From: Aeromonas popoffii | GTDB lineage: Bacteria > Pseudomonadota > Gammaproteobacteria > Enterobacterales > Aeromonadaceae | DNA: 46,090 nt | Reading direction: 5' to 3' | NCBI RefSeq assembly: GCF_000820025.1 | Contig: NZ_CDBI01000024.1 | Location: 1 to 46,090 of the forward strand | Shown: positions 26,555 through 36,395 of the stretch, in pieces | How the letters are laid out: each line of letters starts with the position of its first letter | Numbering within the stretch: position 1 is the first letter of the stretch | Made by a program: the position numbers and the translations under genes | Notes under the pieces: generated by a model | The model's input: the letters and a program-made list of their open reading frames with translations, nothing else | Database searches by the model: none | What the model was told of the DNA's origin: nothing

Positions 26555-29350
26555 ATGAGCGATCTGGCCAGAGAGATCACGCCGATCAACATCGAAGAAG
26601 AGCTCAAGAGTTCCTATCTTGATTACGCCATGAGCGTGATCGTAGGACGAGCTCTGCCGGATGTGCGTGATGGCTTGAAACCGGTTCACCGCCGCGTTCT
26701 GTTTGCTATGAACGAGTTGGGGAACGACTGGAACAAGCCCTATAAAAAATCGGCCCGTGTGGTCGGTGACGTAATCGGTAAATACCACCCGCACGGCGAC
26801 AGTGCCGTGTATGACACCATCGTCCGCTTGGCGCAGGATTTCTCCATGCGCTACATGCTGGTCGATGGTCAGGGCAACTTCGGTTCGGTCGACGGCGACA
26901 GCGCCGCCGCCATGCGTTACACCGAAGTGCGGATGGCCCGCATCTCCCACGAGCTGCTGGCCGATCTGGACAAAGAGACCGTGGACTGGGTGCCCAACTA
27001 TGATGGCACCGAGATGATCCCGGCTGTCATGCCCACCAAGGTGCCCAACCTGCTGGTCAACGGCTCATCCGGTATCGCGGTGGGCATGGCGACCAACATT
27101 CCTCCTCACAACCTGACCGAGATAGTCAACGGCTGTCTGGCGCTGATCGAAAATAGCGATCTCACCATCGATGAGTTGATGACCTATATCACAGGGCCTG
27201 ATTTCCCCACTGGCGCCATCATCAATGGTCGCGCCGGCATAGTGCAGGCTTACCGTACCGGTCGCGGCTCCGTCTATGTGCGCGCCAAGGCCGAAGTGGA
27301 AGTGGACGACAAGACCCATCGTGAGACCATCCTGGTTCACGAGCTGCCTTATCAGGTGAACAAGGCGCGGCTGATCGAGAAGATCGCCGAGCTGGTCAAA
27401 GAGAAGAAAGTCGAGGGCATCAGTGCCCTGCGCGATGAGTCCGACAAGGACGGCATGCGCATCGTTATCGAGATCAAACGTGGCGAGTCTGGCGAGATTG
27501 TGCTGAACAATCTCTACAAGCACACCCAGCTGCAGACCACGTTCGGCATCAACATGGTGGCGCTCGATAACAACCAGCCCAAGGTGATGAACCTTAAAGA
27601 CATCCTGGATGCGTTCCTGCTGCACCGCCGTGAAGTGGTGACTCGCCGGACCGTGTTCGAACTGCGCAAGGCGCGGGATAGGGCCCACATCCTTGAAGGT
27701 CTGGCGGTCGCACTGGCCAACATAGACCCCATCATCGAGCTGATCCGTCACTCCGACACCTCTGCCGACGCCAAAGCCAAGCTTGTAGCTCGGGGATGGG
27801 ATCTCGGCAACGTGGCCGGCATGCTGGAAAAAGCAGGCGACGACGCGGCCCGTCCGGAGTGGCTGGAGCCGGAGTTCGGCATCCGTGAAGGTCAATACTT
27901 CCTGACCGAACAGCAGGCCCAGGCCATCCTGGATCTGCGTCTGCACAAGCTGACCGGCCTCGAGCACGGGAAGATCCTGGAAGAGTATCAATCTCTGCTG
28001 GATCTGATCGCCGAGCTGCTGTTCATCCTGGCAAGCCCGGAACGGCTGATGGAAGTGATCCGAGATGAACTGCTGGCCGTGCGCGAGCAGTATGGCGACG
28101 AGCGCCGCACCGAGATCAGCGCCTCCAGTGCCGAGATCAACATCGAAGATCTGATCACCCCGGAAGACGTGGTCGTGACCCTGTCTCACCAGGGTTATGT
28201 GAAGTACCAGCCGCTCTCCGACTACGAGGCCCAGCGCCGCGGTGGTCGTGGCAAGTCGGCCACCCGGATCAAGGAAGAGGACTTTGTGGAACGTCTGCTG
28301 GTGGCCAACACCCACGACACCATTTTGTGCTTCTCCACCCGTGGCAAGGTCTACTGGCTCAAGGTGTATCAGCTGCCGGAGGCGTCCCGTGGCGCCCGTG
28401 GTCGTCCGATCATCAACTTGCTGCCGCTGGAAGAGGGTGAGCGCATCACCGCCATCCTGCCGGTGAAAGAGTATGCCGATGACAAGTATGTCTTCTTCGC
28501 CACCGCTGACGGTACCGTGAAGAAAACCAGCCTGTCTGCGTTCAGCCGTCCGCTCTCCTCCGGTATTCGTGCTATCAACCTCAAAGAGGGTGATGAGCTG
28601 ATCGGGGTGGACATCACAGATGGCAGCAACGAGATCATGCTGTTCTCCGATGCGGGCAAGGTGGTTCGCTTTGCAGAAGGTAGCGGTCGTGCCGATGCCG
28701 CCGATGCCGATGTCAGCGATGATGTCGACGGGGATGACGAGAGTGTCATTGACGCCGGTAACGACGACGATGGCAGCGACAACGGCGAAGGCACCGAAAG
28801 CAAGGGTACCTTCAAGGGCGTGCGTCCCATGGGTCGTACCGCCGGTGGGGTACGTGGTATCCGTCTGCTCAACGGTGACAAGGTGGTGTCCCTGATCGTC
28901 CCCCGTGGCGAGGGTGCCATCCTGACCGCGACCGAGAACGGTTACGGCAAGCGTACCGCGCTGACCGAGTACCCGACCAAGAGCCGTGGTACCCAGGGCG
29001 TTCGCTCCATCAAGGTGGACGAGCGTAACGGCAAGGTGATCGATGCGATCCAGGTCGAAGATACCGACCAGATCATGCTGATCACCAATGGCGGTACCCT
29101 GGTCCGTACTCGCGTTGCCGAGGTGAGCGTCATTGGCCGTAACACCGGCGGTGTGCGTCTGATCCGTACCGGTGAAGACGAGACCGTGGTTGGCCTGCAG
29201 CGTATCGCGGAGAGCGACGAAGAAGAGAACGACATCGTGGCCGTTGACGGTGAGGTGTCCGAAGGCACTGATACCGCGCCAGATGCCGGCTCTGCCGATG
29301 CAGGATCCACTGAAGGGTCCACTGAAGAGGGTGCCGCGAGCGACGAATAA
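26555..29350 (+). CDS. gyrA: DNA gyrase subunit A
   Basis: This 931-aa protein is the breakage-reunion subunit that introduces negative supercoils with GyrB. It starts [20 protein letters not shown]. The quinolone-resistance region [19 protein letters not shown] keeps Ser83 and Asp87, the susceptible state. The active tyrosine is in [10 protein letters not shown]. The GyrA box QRRGGRG begins the C-terminal beta-pinwheel. Between blades, at about residues 708-755, there is an Asp-rich insert ([13 protein letters not shown]…[10 protein letters not shown]) absent from E. coli GyrA (875 aa). It also has a long acidic tail. Confidence 0.97.
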   Translation: MSDLAREITPINIEEELKSSYLDYAMSVIVGRALPDVRDGLKPVHRRVLFAMNELGNDWNKPYKKSARVVGDVIGKYHPHGDSAVYDTIVRLAQDFSMRYMLVDGQGNFGSVDGDSAAAMRYTEVRMARISHELLADLDKETVDWVPNYDGTEMIPAVMPTKVPNLLVNGSSGIAVGMATNIPPHNLTEIVNGCLALIENSDLTIDELMTYITGPDFPTGAIINGRAGIVQAYRTGRGSVYVRAKAEVEVDDKTHRETILVHELPYQVNKARLIEKIAELVKEKKVEGISALRDESDKDGMRIVIEIKRGESGEIVLNNLYKHTQLQTTFGINMVALDNNQPKVMNLKDILDAFLLHRREVVTRRTVFELRKARDRAHILEGLAVALANIDPIIELIRHSDTSADAKAKLVARGWDLGNVAGMLEKAGDDAARPEWLEPEFGIREGQYFLTEQQAQAILDLRLHKLTGLEHGKILEEYQSLLDLIAELLFILASPERLMEVIRDELLAVREQYGDERRTEISASSAEINIEDLITPEDVVVTLSHQGYVKYQPLSDYEAQRRGGRGKSATRIKEEDFVERLLVANTHDTILCFSTRGKVYWLKVYQLPEASRGARGRPIINLLPLEEGERITAILPVKEYADDKYVFFATADGTVKKTSLSAFSRPLSSGIRAINLKEGDELIGVDITDGSNEIMLFSDAGKVVRFAEGSGRADAADADVSDDVDGDDESVIDAGNDDDGSDNGEGTESKGTFKGVRPMGRTAGGVRGIRLLNGDKVVSLIVPRGEGAILTATENGYGKRTALTEYPTKSRGTQGVRSIKVDERNGKVIDAIQVEDTDQIMLITNGGTLVRTRVAEVSVIGRNTGGVRLIRTGEDETVVGLQRIAESDEEENDIVAVDGEVSEGTDTAPDAGSADAGSTEGSTEEGAASDE

Positions 29351-29370
29351 TCGCCCGTTTGCCTTACATG

Positions 29371-29403
29371 CGAAAGAGCGGCCCTTTGGGTCGCTCTTTT
29401 TGT
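29371..29403 (+). terminator. gyrA terminator
   Basis: AAAGAGCG / CGCTCTTT form an 8-bp stem with a loop of 11 bases and a TTTTT tail, about 22 bases after the stop. Confidence 0.8.
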
Positions 29404-29633
29404 TGTTGCCGTTTGCCCCAGATGGCGAGCGCCCACAGGTCTGATGGATCAGCCTGATCCTGTTGCTGTACGCGTCGCTGATCACTTGCACCGCTAGCAT
29501 TGCCGTGCTCCTCCTTAATGTCGTTGTCCCCAATTCATCATGCTTGCGTCATCCCCCTGTCATGGGATGAGGCCAAGCTACCCCTGTCGCATTTAACAGA
29601 CGGCGATGTGTAGCCATCAAACAGGAGCACCTT

Positions 29634-29804
29634 ATGACTAGCTGGGTAATGTGGGAGATCTGGTGGAGCCGGGTATGGGGCGAACATCAACCAGCATCGC
29701 TGACAGAGGAGTATGAGGACGAAGTGGCCCATGAGCCATCACGACTGCCAGCCGAATTGATCGCGCAGGGCAAGGCCACGCACTCGCCTCGGCCAAGGGG
29801 GTGA
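29634..29804 (+). CDS. Small Trp-rich hypothetical protein (56 aa)
   Basis: An ATG at 29634 is preceded by ACAGGAG at about 8 bases. The frame reads MTSWVMWEIWWSRVWGEHQP, with five tryptophans in the first 15 residues, followed by an acidic stretch (LTEEYEDEVAHEP) and a stop at 29802. No family is recognised. The good ribosome-binding site and unusual composition support a real gene. The rest of 29404-29878 shows nothing else supportable. Confidence 0.4.
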   Translation: MTSWVMWEIWWSRVWGEHQPASLTEEYEDEVAHEPSRLPAELIAQGKATHSPRPRG

Positions 29805-29878
29805 GGCCCTGCTTGTCGGCAGGGTTTGTGGTGGCCGGCGAAGAGGGCGTTGTGAGCGCGGTTGACTTGTCGGGGCGA

Positions 29879-30934
29879 TCAGAACAGCCGCAGTTGTTCG
29901 CCCGGGCGAATGAAGCCGTCCCGCCGCAGTTGAAGATGGCGCTGGCCCAAGCCCAAGCGCTTGCTGATGAGCCGAAAGCGCTGGGCGAGCAAGTCGGCAA
30001 ACTGGCCTTCACCGCGCATGCGGGCGCCAAAGGCGGGGCTGTTGAGTCCGCCATCCCGACTGGCCCGTAACTGGTTCAGGATGGCCTCCTTCTGGCCGGG
30101 GTAATGCTCATCCAGCCAGTCGCTGAACAGGGTGGTCAGTTCGTGGGGCAATCGTAGCAGTATGTAATCGGCGCAGTGGGCACCGGCCTCGGCCGCCGCC
30201 TTGATGATCTGTTCCAGCTCAGGCTCGTTGAGGCGCGGGATGATGGGCGCGGCCAGCACGCCGACTGGTACCCCGGCCTGTGCCAGCTTCTCGATCACCT
30301 TGAGCCGACCCGTGCCTGTGCTCGCCCTGGGTTCCAGCTGTCGCCGCAGGGTTTCATTTAATGTCGTCACCGACACCATCACCTGGCAGAGACCCTCCCG
30401 GCCCAGCGCGGCCAGCAGATCGAGGTCGCGCAATATCATGGCGCTCTTGGTGATGATGCCGACCGGATGGCGATGGGCCAGCATCACTTCCAGCAATTGG
30501 CGGGTGAGGCGATAGTGATGCTCGATGGGCTGATAAGGATCCGTATTGGCGCCCAGCACTATGGTCTGTGGCTGATAGGTTGGCTTGGCAAACTCCCGGC
30601 GCAACAGGGTGGCGGCGTTGAGCTTGGCAAACAGCCTGGTCTCGAAGTCGAGACCGGGGGAGAGCTCCAGGTAGGTGTGACTGGGTCTGGCATAGCAGTA
30701 GATGCAGCCATGCTCGCACCCCTGATAGGGATTGATGGAGCGACCAAAGGGCACATCCGGTGAGCGGTTGTAGCTGATGATGCTCCTGGCCTGAGTCTCG
30801 CGAACCTCGGTCTGGGGGGCAGGGGTGTTGAACGCCGGTTCCCACTCGGTTTGCTGCCAGCCATCGTCGACGGCCTCGACCAGCGGGCCACTGAAACGAT
30901 GCTCGATATTGTGGGTGCTGCCTCGTCCTGCCAT
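29879..30934 (-). CDS. PA0069-family radical SAM protein
   Basis: This 351-aa protein is started at 30934 (MAGRGSTHNIEHRFSG), the conserved start. The frame runs on to 31030, but that stretch covers the LexA box and is not conserved. The [4Fe-4S] motif is in GCEHGCIYCYARPSH (CxxxCxxC), followed by the GLDFETRLFAKLNA and LGANTDPYQPIE segments of the SplB-related radical SAM group. Spore photoproduct lyase relatives repair UV lesions, but no activity has been assigned by sequence here. A near-perfect SOS box 13 bases upstream suggests damage-induced expression. Confidence 0.88.
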   Translation of the reverse strand: MAGRGSTHNIEHRFSGPLVEAVDDGWQQTEWEPAFNTPAPQTEVRETQARSIISYNRSPDVPFGRSINPYQGCEHGCIYCYARPSHTYLELSPGLDFETRLFAKLNAATLLRREFAKPTYQPQTIVLGANTDPYQPIEHHYRLTRQLLEVMLAHRHPVGIITKSAMILRDLDLLAALGREGLCQVMVSVTTLNETLRRQLEPRASTGTGRLKVIEKLAQAGVPVGVLAAPIIPRLNEPELEQIIKAAAEAGAHCADYILLRLPHELTTLFSDWLDEHYPGQKEAILNQLRASRDGGLNSPAFGARMRGEGQFADLLAQRFRLISKRLGLGQRHLQLRRDGFIRPGEQLRLF

Positions 30935-30947
30935 CACATCACACAGA

Positions 30948-30967
30948 TACTGTTTATATATACAGTT
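30948..30967 (-). promoter_or_regulatory. LexA (SOS) box upstream of the radical SAM gene
   Basis: TACTGTTTATATATACAGTT has the exact CTG-N10-CAG spacing and an AT-rich centre. It differs from the gammaproteobacterial LexA consensus (TACTGTATATATATACAGTA) at two positions. It ends 13 bases before the ATG at 30934, so LexA would cover the transcription start or ribosome-binding site. The opposite gene starts at 31111 and might also be affected. Confidence 0.88.
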
Positions 30968-31110
30968 ATATTGCAAGTGAGCGCATCGAAATACAAGCCC
31001 CTGTTTAGTAATCGTTGCCTGAAACGGCATGGCAAATGGATCTCTTGCTTGATCCTGTCGCTACATTTCGTTTACATAGACAAAGTGCGAACTGGATCAC
31101 GGAAATCATC

Positions 31111-31698
31111 ATGAAACCCATTGTCTCCCGCTGGCTATTTATCGGTGTGCTTGGCCTGGTCATCTGGCGGCTGATCCCGCTCTCCACCGAGCAGGCGCTG
31201 GCATCGGCCAACCGGGCCTGGCGCAGCGGCCAGTTCGAGACGGCGACAAAGATTTGGCAACCGCTGGCCGAGCAGGGGCTCCCCCGTGCGCAGGCGCTGA
31301 TGGGGTGGAGCCACGAAGTGGGGCAGGGCACAGATCAGGACATGGATCTGGCCATCAGCCTCTATCGCCAGTCGGCGCAGGCGGGCGATGCCTTCGGCCA
31401 ATACCGGCTGGCGGAGGTCTATCTGCGCGGCGCCGGGGTGAAACGGGATCTGCGTCAGGCATTTCACTGGATGGAGCTGGCGGCCCGAAACGGTGACGTG
31501 CCCGCCATGCTCAAAGTCGGTGTGCTGCACCTGATGGGGGTGAGTGGCCGGGTCGATCTGCCTCAGGCCAAGCAGTGGCTCTATCAGGCGGCGCAAAAGG
31601 GTAACAAGCTTGCATTGAAGGTGTTGGAGGAGATCGCACTGGCCGAGGAGGGGAGCAGTACCTTCGATTTCAACTGGCAACCCCTGCTTGGTGGCTAA
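31111..31698 (+). CDS. Sel1-repeat (TPR-like) protein with an N-terminal membrane anchor
   Basis: This 195-aa protein starts at 31111 (MKPIVSRWLFIGVLGLVIW), with GGAAA before it. A hydrophobic segment at 7-20 suggests an anchor or uncleaved signal. About four Sel1-type repeats follow (AQALMGWSHEVGQGTDQDMD, FGQYRLAEVYLRGAGVKRD, PAMLKVGVLHLMGVSGRVD). Such proteins act as periplasmic adaptors, but no partner is evident. It is divergent from the radical SAM gene and upstream of thrS. Confidence 0.82.
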   Translation: MKPIVSRWLFIGVLGLVIWRLIPLSTEQALASANRAWRSGQFETATKIWQPLAEQGLPRAQALMGWSHEVGQGTDQDMDLAISLYRQSAQAGDAFGQYRLAEVYLRGAGVKRDLRQAFHWMELAARNGDVPAMLKVGVLHLMGVSGRVDLPQAKQWLYQAAQKGNKLALKVLEEIALAEEGSSTFDFNWQPLLGG

Positions 31699-31932
31699 CT
31701 GGCAAGCGCCTCATTTGGTTGTAGAAAATCTCATCAAACCCGATACACCCCCGCCTACTTCTGGTAGCATGGTTCGGTTTTTGGTTTGTCTTGTGCCGTT
31801 AAGCAAGCTGTTTGCGGTGCTGGGCGCCTCTGCAAAGTGCTGTAGAGAGCCAGAACATCACCCTTTTTGAATGATTTTTCCATCCCGCATGTGCCCTTTG
31901 GTAGGGGGCACCACTGTATAAGGAAACACACA

Positions 31933-33861
31933 ATGCCAATCATTACTCTGCCTGACGGCAGCCAACGTCAATTTGCCCACTCCGTTTCCGTCATGGACGT
32001 GGCCGCGGACATAGGTCCGGGTCTTGCCAAGGCGTGCATTGCCGGTCGGGTAAACGGTGAACTGGTGGATGCCTGCGAGCTGATCGAAGCCGATGCTTCC
32101 CTGGCCATCATCACCGCCAAAGACGAAGAAGGTCTGGACATACTGCGCCACTCCTGTGCTCACCTGCTGGGTCATGCCATCAAGCAACTCTGGCCCCAGA
32201 CCAAGATGGCCATTGGTCCCGTCATCGATAACGGTTTCTACTACGACGTTGATCTGGATCGCACCCTGACCGACGACGATCTGGCTGCCCTGGAAGAGCG
32301 CATGCTGGCGCTGGCCGCCAAGGATTACGACGTCATCAAGAAGAGAGTCTCCTGGCAGGAAGCACGCGACGTGTTCGACGCCCGTGGCGAGTCTTACAAG
32401 GTCGAGATCCTGGATCAGAATATTGCCCGTGATGATAAGCCCGGTCTCTATCATCACGAAGAGTACGTCGACATGTGTCGTGGCCCGCACGTGCCCAACA
32501 TGCGTCACTGCCACCACTTCAAGTTGCAGAAGATGTCCGGCGCCTACTGGCGTGGCGATTCCAACAACAAGATGCTGCAGCGCATATACGGTACGGCCTG
32601 GGCTGACAAGAAGCAGCTCAAAGGCTACCTGCAGCGTCTGGAAGAGGCGTCCAAGCGCGACCACCGCAAGATAGGCAAGCAGCTCGACCTGTATCACATG
32701 CAGGAAGAAGCGCCTGGCATGGTGTTCTGGCACAACGATGGCTGGACCATCTTCCGTGAGCTGGAAACCTTCATCCGTGGCAAGCTCAAAGAGTACGACT
32801 ATCAGGAAGTGAAGGGTCCCTTCATGATGGACAGGGTGCTGTGGGAGCGTTCAGGTCACTGGGAGAAGTATGCCCAGGCCATGTTTACCACCCAGTCCGA
32901 AAACCGCGAATACGCCATCAAGCCGATGAACTGCCCGGGTCATGTGCAGATCTTCAACCAGGGTCTGAAGTCCTACCGCGATCTGCCGCTGCGCATGGCC
33001 GAGTTCGGCTCCTGCCACCGCAACGAGCCGTCCGGTTCCCTGCACGGTCTGATGCGGGTGCGTGGTTTTACCCAGGATGACGCTCACATCTTCTGTACCG
33101 AAGAGCAGATCATGGCAGAGGTGTCCGCCTGTATCCGTATGGTCTATGACGTCTACGGCACCTTTGGCTTTGAAAATATCGTGGTCAAGCTCTCGACTCG
33201 TCCCGAGCAGCGTATTGGCTCCGATGAAGCCTGGGATCGCGCAGAGGCCGCCTTGGCCGAAGCTCTGGTGCTGAACGGCCTGAAGTACGATTTGCAGCCG
33301 GGTGAGGGCGCCTTCTACGGTCCCAAGATCGAATTTACCCTGCATGATTGCCTTGATCGTGCTTGGCAGTGTGGTACCGTGCAGCTCGACTTTGCCCTGC
33401 CTGGACGTCTGGGTGCCACTTATGTGGGTGAAGACAACGAACGCCACGTACCGGTGATGATCCACCGGGCCATTCTGGGTTCACTCGAGCGTTTCATCGG
33501 TATTCTGACCGAAGAGTACGCCGGGCTGTTCCCGACTTGGTTGGCTCCGACTCAGGCTGTGGTCATGAATATCACAGATAATCAGGCCGATTATGCGGTA
33601 AAAGTAGCCAAAGCATTGAATGATGCGGGTCTTCGCGCAAAAGCGGACTTGAGAAATGAGAAGATTGGCTTTAAAATCCGCGAGCATACTTTGAAGCGAG
33701 TACCTTTCATGCTGGTCTGCGGCGATAAAGAAGTTGAAGCCGGTAAGATTGCAGTACGGACTCGTAAAGGGGCTGACCTGGGCACTTATCCTGTTGAAGA
33801 GCTAGTGGCTCTGTTGACCCAGGAAGTTCAGACCCGCGGACAAAAGAAAGTGGAGGAATAA
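31933..33861 (+). CDS. thrS: Threonyl-tRNA synthetase
   Basis: This 642-aa enzyme has the same length as in E. coli. The start at 31933 ([20 protein letters not shown]) follows AAGGAAA. An N-terminal TGS domain comes first, then the editing domain with [10 protein letters not shown], then the class II catalytic core with [29 protein letters not shown] and the zinc ligands Cys/His/His, then the anticodon-binding domain. It begins the thrS-infC-rpmI-rplT block, and infC starts four bases after its stop. Confidence 0.97.
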   Translation: MPIITLPDGSQRQFAHSVSVMDVAADIGPGLAKACIAGRVNGELVDACELIEADASLAIITAKDEEGLDILRHSCAHLLGHAIKQLWPQTKMAIGPVIDNGFYYDVDLDRTLTDDDLAALEERMLALAAKDYDVIKKRVSWQEARDVFDARGESYKVEILDQNIARDDKPGLYHHEEYVDMCRGPHVPNMRHCHHFKLQKMSGAYWRGDSNNKMLQRIYGTAWADKKQLKGYLQRLEEASKRDHRKIGKQLDLYHMQEEAPGMVFWHNDGWTIFRELETFIRGKLKEYDYQEVKGPFMMDRVLWERSGHWEKYAQAMFTTQSENREYAIKPMNCPGHVQIFNQGLKSYRDLPLRMAEFGSCHRNEPSGSLHGLMRVRGFTQDDAHIFCTEEQIMAEVSACIRMVYDVYGTFGFENIVVKLSTRPEQRIGSDEAWDRAEAALAEALVLNGLKYDLQPGEGAFYGPKIEFTLHDCLDRAWQCGTVQLDFALPGRLGATYVGEDNERHVPVMIHRAILGSLERFIGILTEEYAGLFPTWLAPTQAVVMNITDNQADYAVKVAKALNDAGLRAKADLRNEKIGFKIREHTLKRVPFMLVCGDKEVEAGKIAVRTRKGADLGTYPVEELVALLTQEVQTRGQKKVEE

Positions 33862-33864
33862 GCT

Positions 33865-34413
33865 ATAAAAGGCGGAAAAAAACTGGGCAAGCAACCGCAA
33901 GCCCGCGCTCACCGGATCAATACCGAGATTCGTCTGAAAGAAGTTCGTCTCACTGGTATTGACGGAGAGCCTTTGGGTGTCGTCGAGATCCATGATGCAC
34001 TGAACTTGGCCCTTGAGGCTGGAGTAGATCTGGTCGAGATCAGCCCTAACGCTGAACCGCCCGTTTGCCGGATCATGGATTACGGCAAATTCCTCTACGA
34101 AAAGAGCAAAACAACCAAAGAACAGAAGAAAAAGCAGAAAGTCGTCCAGGTCAAGGAAATCAAATTCCGTCCTGGCACTGACGAAGGCGACTATCAGGTA
34201 AAACTACGCAACCTGGTTCGCTTTCTGGAAGACGGGGACAAGGCTAAGGTCACCCTGCGCTTCCGTGGTCGTGAAATGGCCCACCAGGATCTTGGTATCA
34301 AGGTTCTGGAGCGCGTCAAAAACGATCTGGAAGAGTTGGCCGTAGTAGAGTCGTTCCCGAAAGTCGAAGGCCGTCAAGCAGTGATGGTCCTCGCACCTAA
34401 GAAGAAATCTTAA
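33865..34413 (+). CDS. infC: Translation initiation factor IF-3, with an ATA start codon
   Basis: This 182-aa protein follows thrS by three bases. No ATG lies near the conserved N-terminus. The frame aligns with E. coli IF-3 only if it begins at ATA (33865): (I/M)KGGKKLGKQ, then [19 protein letters not shown] lies seven bases upstream. The rest is highly conserved ([46 protein letters not shown]). E. coli infC uses AUU, and IF-3 itself rejects such codons, which gives autoregulation. ATA should act in the same way. A start at the ATG at 33991 would remove about 40 conserved residues. Confidence 0.93.
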   Translation: MKGGKKLGKQPQARAHRINTEIRLKEVRLTGIDGEPLGVVEIHDALNLALEAGVDLVEISPNAEPPVCRIMDYGKFLYEKSKTTKEQKKKQKVVQVKEIKFRPGTDEGDYQVKLRNLVRFLEDGDKAKVTLRFRGREMAHQDLGIKVLERVKNDLEELAVVESFPKVEGRQAVMVLAPKKKS

Positions 34414-34428
34414 GGCCCACAAGAAATT

Positions 34429-34452
34429 GACTCATGGGTTCGCCCATGAGTC
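34429..34452 (+). promoter_or_regulatory. Perfect UUCG-loop hairpin between infC and rpmI
   Basis: GACTCATGGG / CCCATGAGTC form a 10-bp perfect stem closed by a TTCG tetraloop, 16 bases after infC and 45 bases before rpmI. No T-run follows, so it is not a terminator. In E. coli, rpmI-rplT is autoregulated by L20 binding a structured leader in this interval, and this hairpin is a candidate part of that control. Confidence 0.6.
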
Positions 34453-34497
34453 GGTTCGCCTTGCGATTTTGTTGTCACTCACAATGCGGAGTATGAA

Positions 34498-34695
34498 ATG
34501 CCGAAGATGAAAACCAACCGGGGTGCTGCAAAGCGCTTCAAGAAGACTGGCTCGGGTCGCTTCAAGTGCAAGCACAACCACCTGCGTCACATCCTGACCA
34601 AGAAGAGCAGTAAGCGTAAGCGCAAGCTGGGGCCGAAGTTCATGGTTTCTGCTGCCGACCACAAACGTGTTGTCGCTTGTCTGCCGTACGCATAA
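34498..34695 (+). CDS. rpmI: 50S ribosomal protein L35
   Basis: This 65-aa, very basic protein has the standard L35 pattern [20 protein letters not shown], then [19 protein letters not shown]. The ATG follows a GCGGAG site. It is co-transcribed with rplT 14 bases downstream. Confidence 0.97.
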   Translation: MPKMKTNRGAAKRFKKTGSGRFKCKHNHLRHILTKKSSKRKRKLGPKFMVSAADHKRVVACLPYA

Positions 34696-34709
34696 GGGGG
34701 ATGTGAAAA

Positions 34710-35066
34710 ATGCCAAGAGTTAAACGTGGTGTGACTGCTCGCGCTCGTCACAAGAAAGTAATGAAAGCCGCCAAAGGTTACTACGGCGCCCGTTCCCGAG
34801 TTTACCGCGTAGCGGTACAAGCGGTAACCAAAGCTGGTCAGTATGCCTATCGTGACCGTCGCCAGAAAAAGCGTCAGTTCCGTCAGCTGTGGATTGCGCG
34901 TATCAACGCTGCAGCCCGTCAGAATGGTCTGTCCTACAGCCGTCTGATCAACGGTCTGAAGAAAGCTTCTATCGAGATCGATCGCAAGATCCTGTCCGAT
35001 ATCGCCGTTCACGACAAGTTGGCTTTCACCGCCCTGGTTGAAAAGGCTAAAGCAGCGCTGGTTTAA
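34710..35066 (+). CDS. rplT: 50S ribosomal protein L20
   Basis: This 118-aa protein has the same length as in E. coli. It begins [19 protein letters not shown] and carries [15 protein letters not shown] and the RNA-binding C-terminal domain ([20 protein letters not shown]). It acts in early 50S assembly and, in relatives, represses its own operon. A good terminator follows. Confidence 0.97.
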   Translation: MPRVKRGVTARARHKKVMKAAKGYYGARSRVYRVAVQAVTKAGQYAYRDRRQKKRQFRQLWIARINAAARQNGLSYSRLINGLKKASIEIDRKILSDIAVHDKLAFTALVEKAKAALV

Positions 35067-35085
35067 TCCGGTCCTGTTATGAAAG

Positions 35086-35114
35086 ATAAAAGGAGGCTTC
35101 GGCCTCCTTTTTTG
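35086..35114 (+). terminator. rplT terminator
   Basis: AAAGGAGGC / GCCTCCTTT stem with a TTCG-like tight loop and a run of T residues, about 22 bases after rplT. Confidence 0.88.
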
Positions 35115-35189
35115 TTGCTCGTCTTTTGCTGCCCGTCATTCTTCTATCCTGTTATTGAGCCCACCCAGTGCGCTTCATCCCTGCAACAA

Positions 35190-35234
35190 GTGCCTTCATA
35201 TGCCAACAAGCTAGTATTCTTTCCCCATATTTAA
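35190..35234 (+). CDS. Possible pheST leader peptide
   Basis: A GTG at 35190 opens a 14-codon frame ending in adjacent Phe codons (…KLVFFPHI, stop). It lies ahead of a candidate antiterminator and terminator in the 330-bp gap before pheS, where E. coli has the pheM leader. Only two Phe codons and no strong ribosome-binding site are present, so the call is tentative. Confidence 0.3.
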   Translation: MPSYANKLVFFPHI

Positions 35235-35250
35235 TGCAAGTAGAGGGCAG

Positions 35251-36383
<1,133 letters not shown>

Positions 36384-36395
36384 GGGCGAGAGAAC

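Noticed and set aside
26555..27000. A quinolone-resistance mutation in gyrA
   Set aside because: Ser83 and Asp87 are both present, so the common resistance changes are absent.
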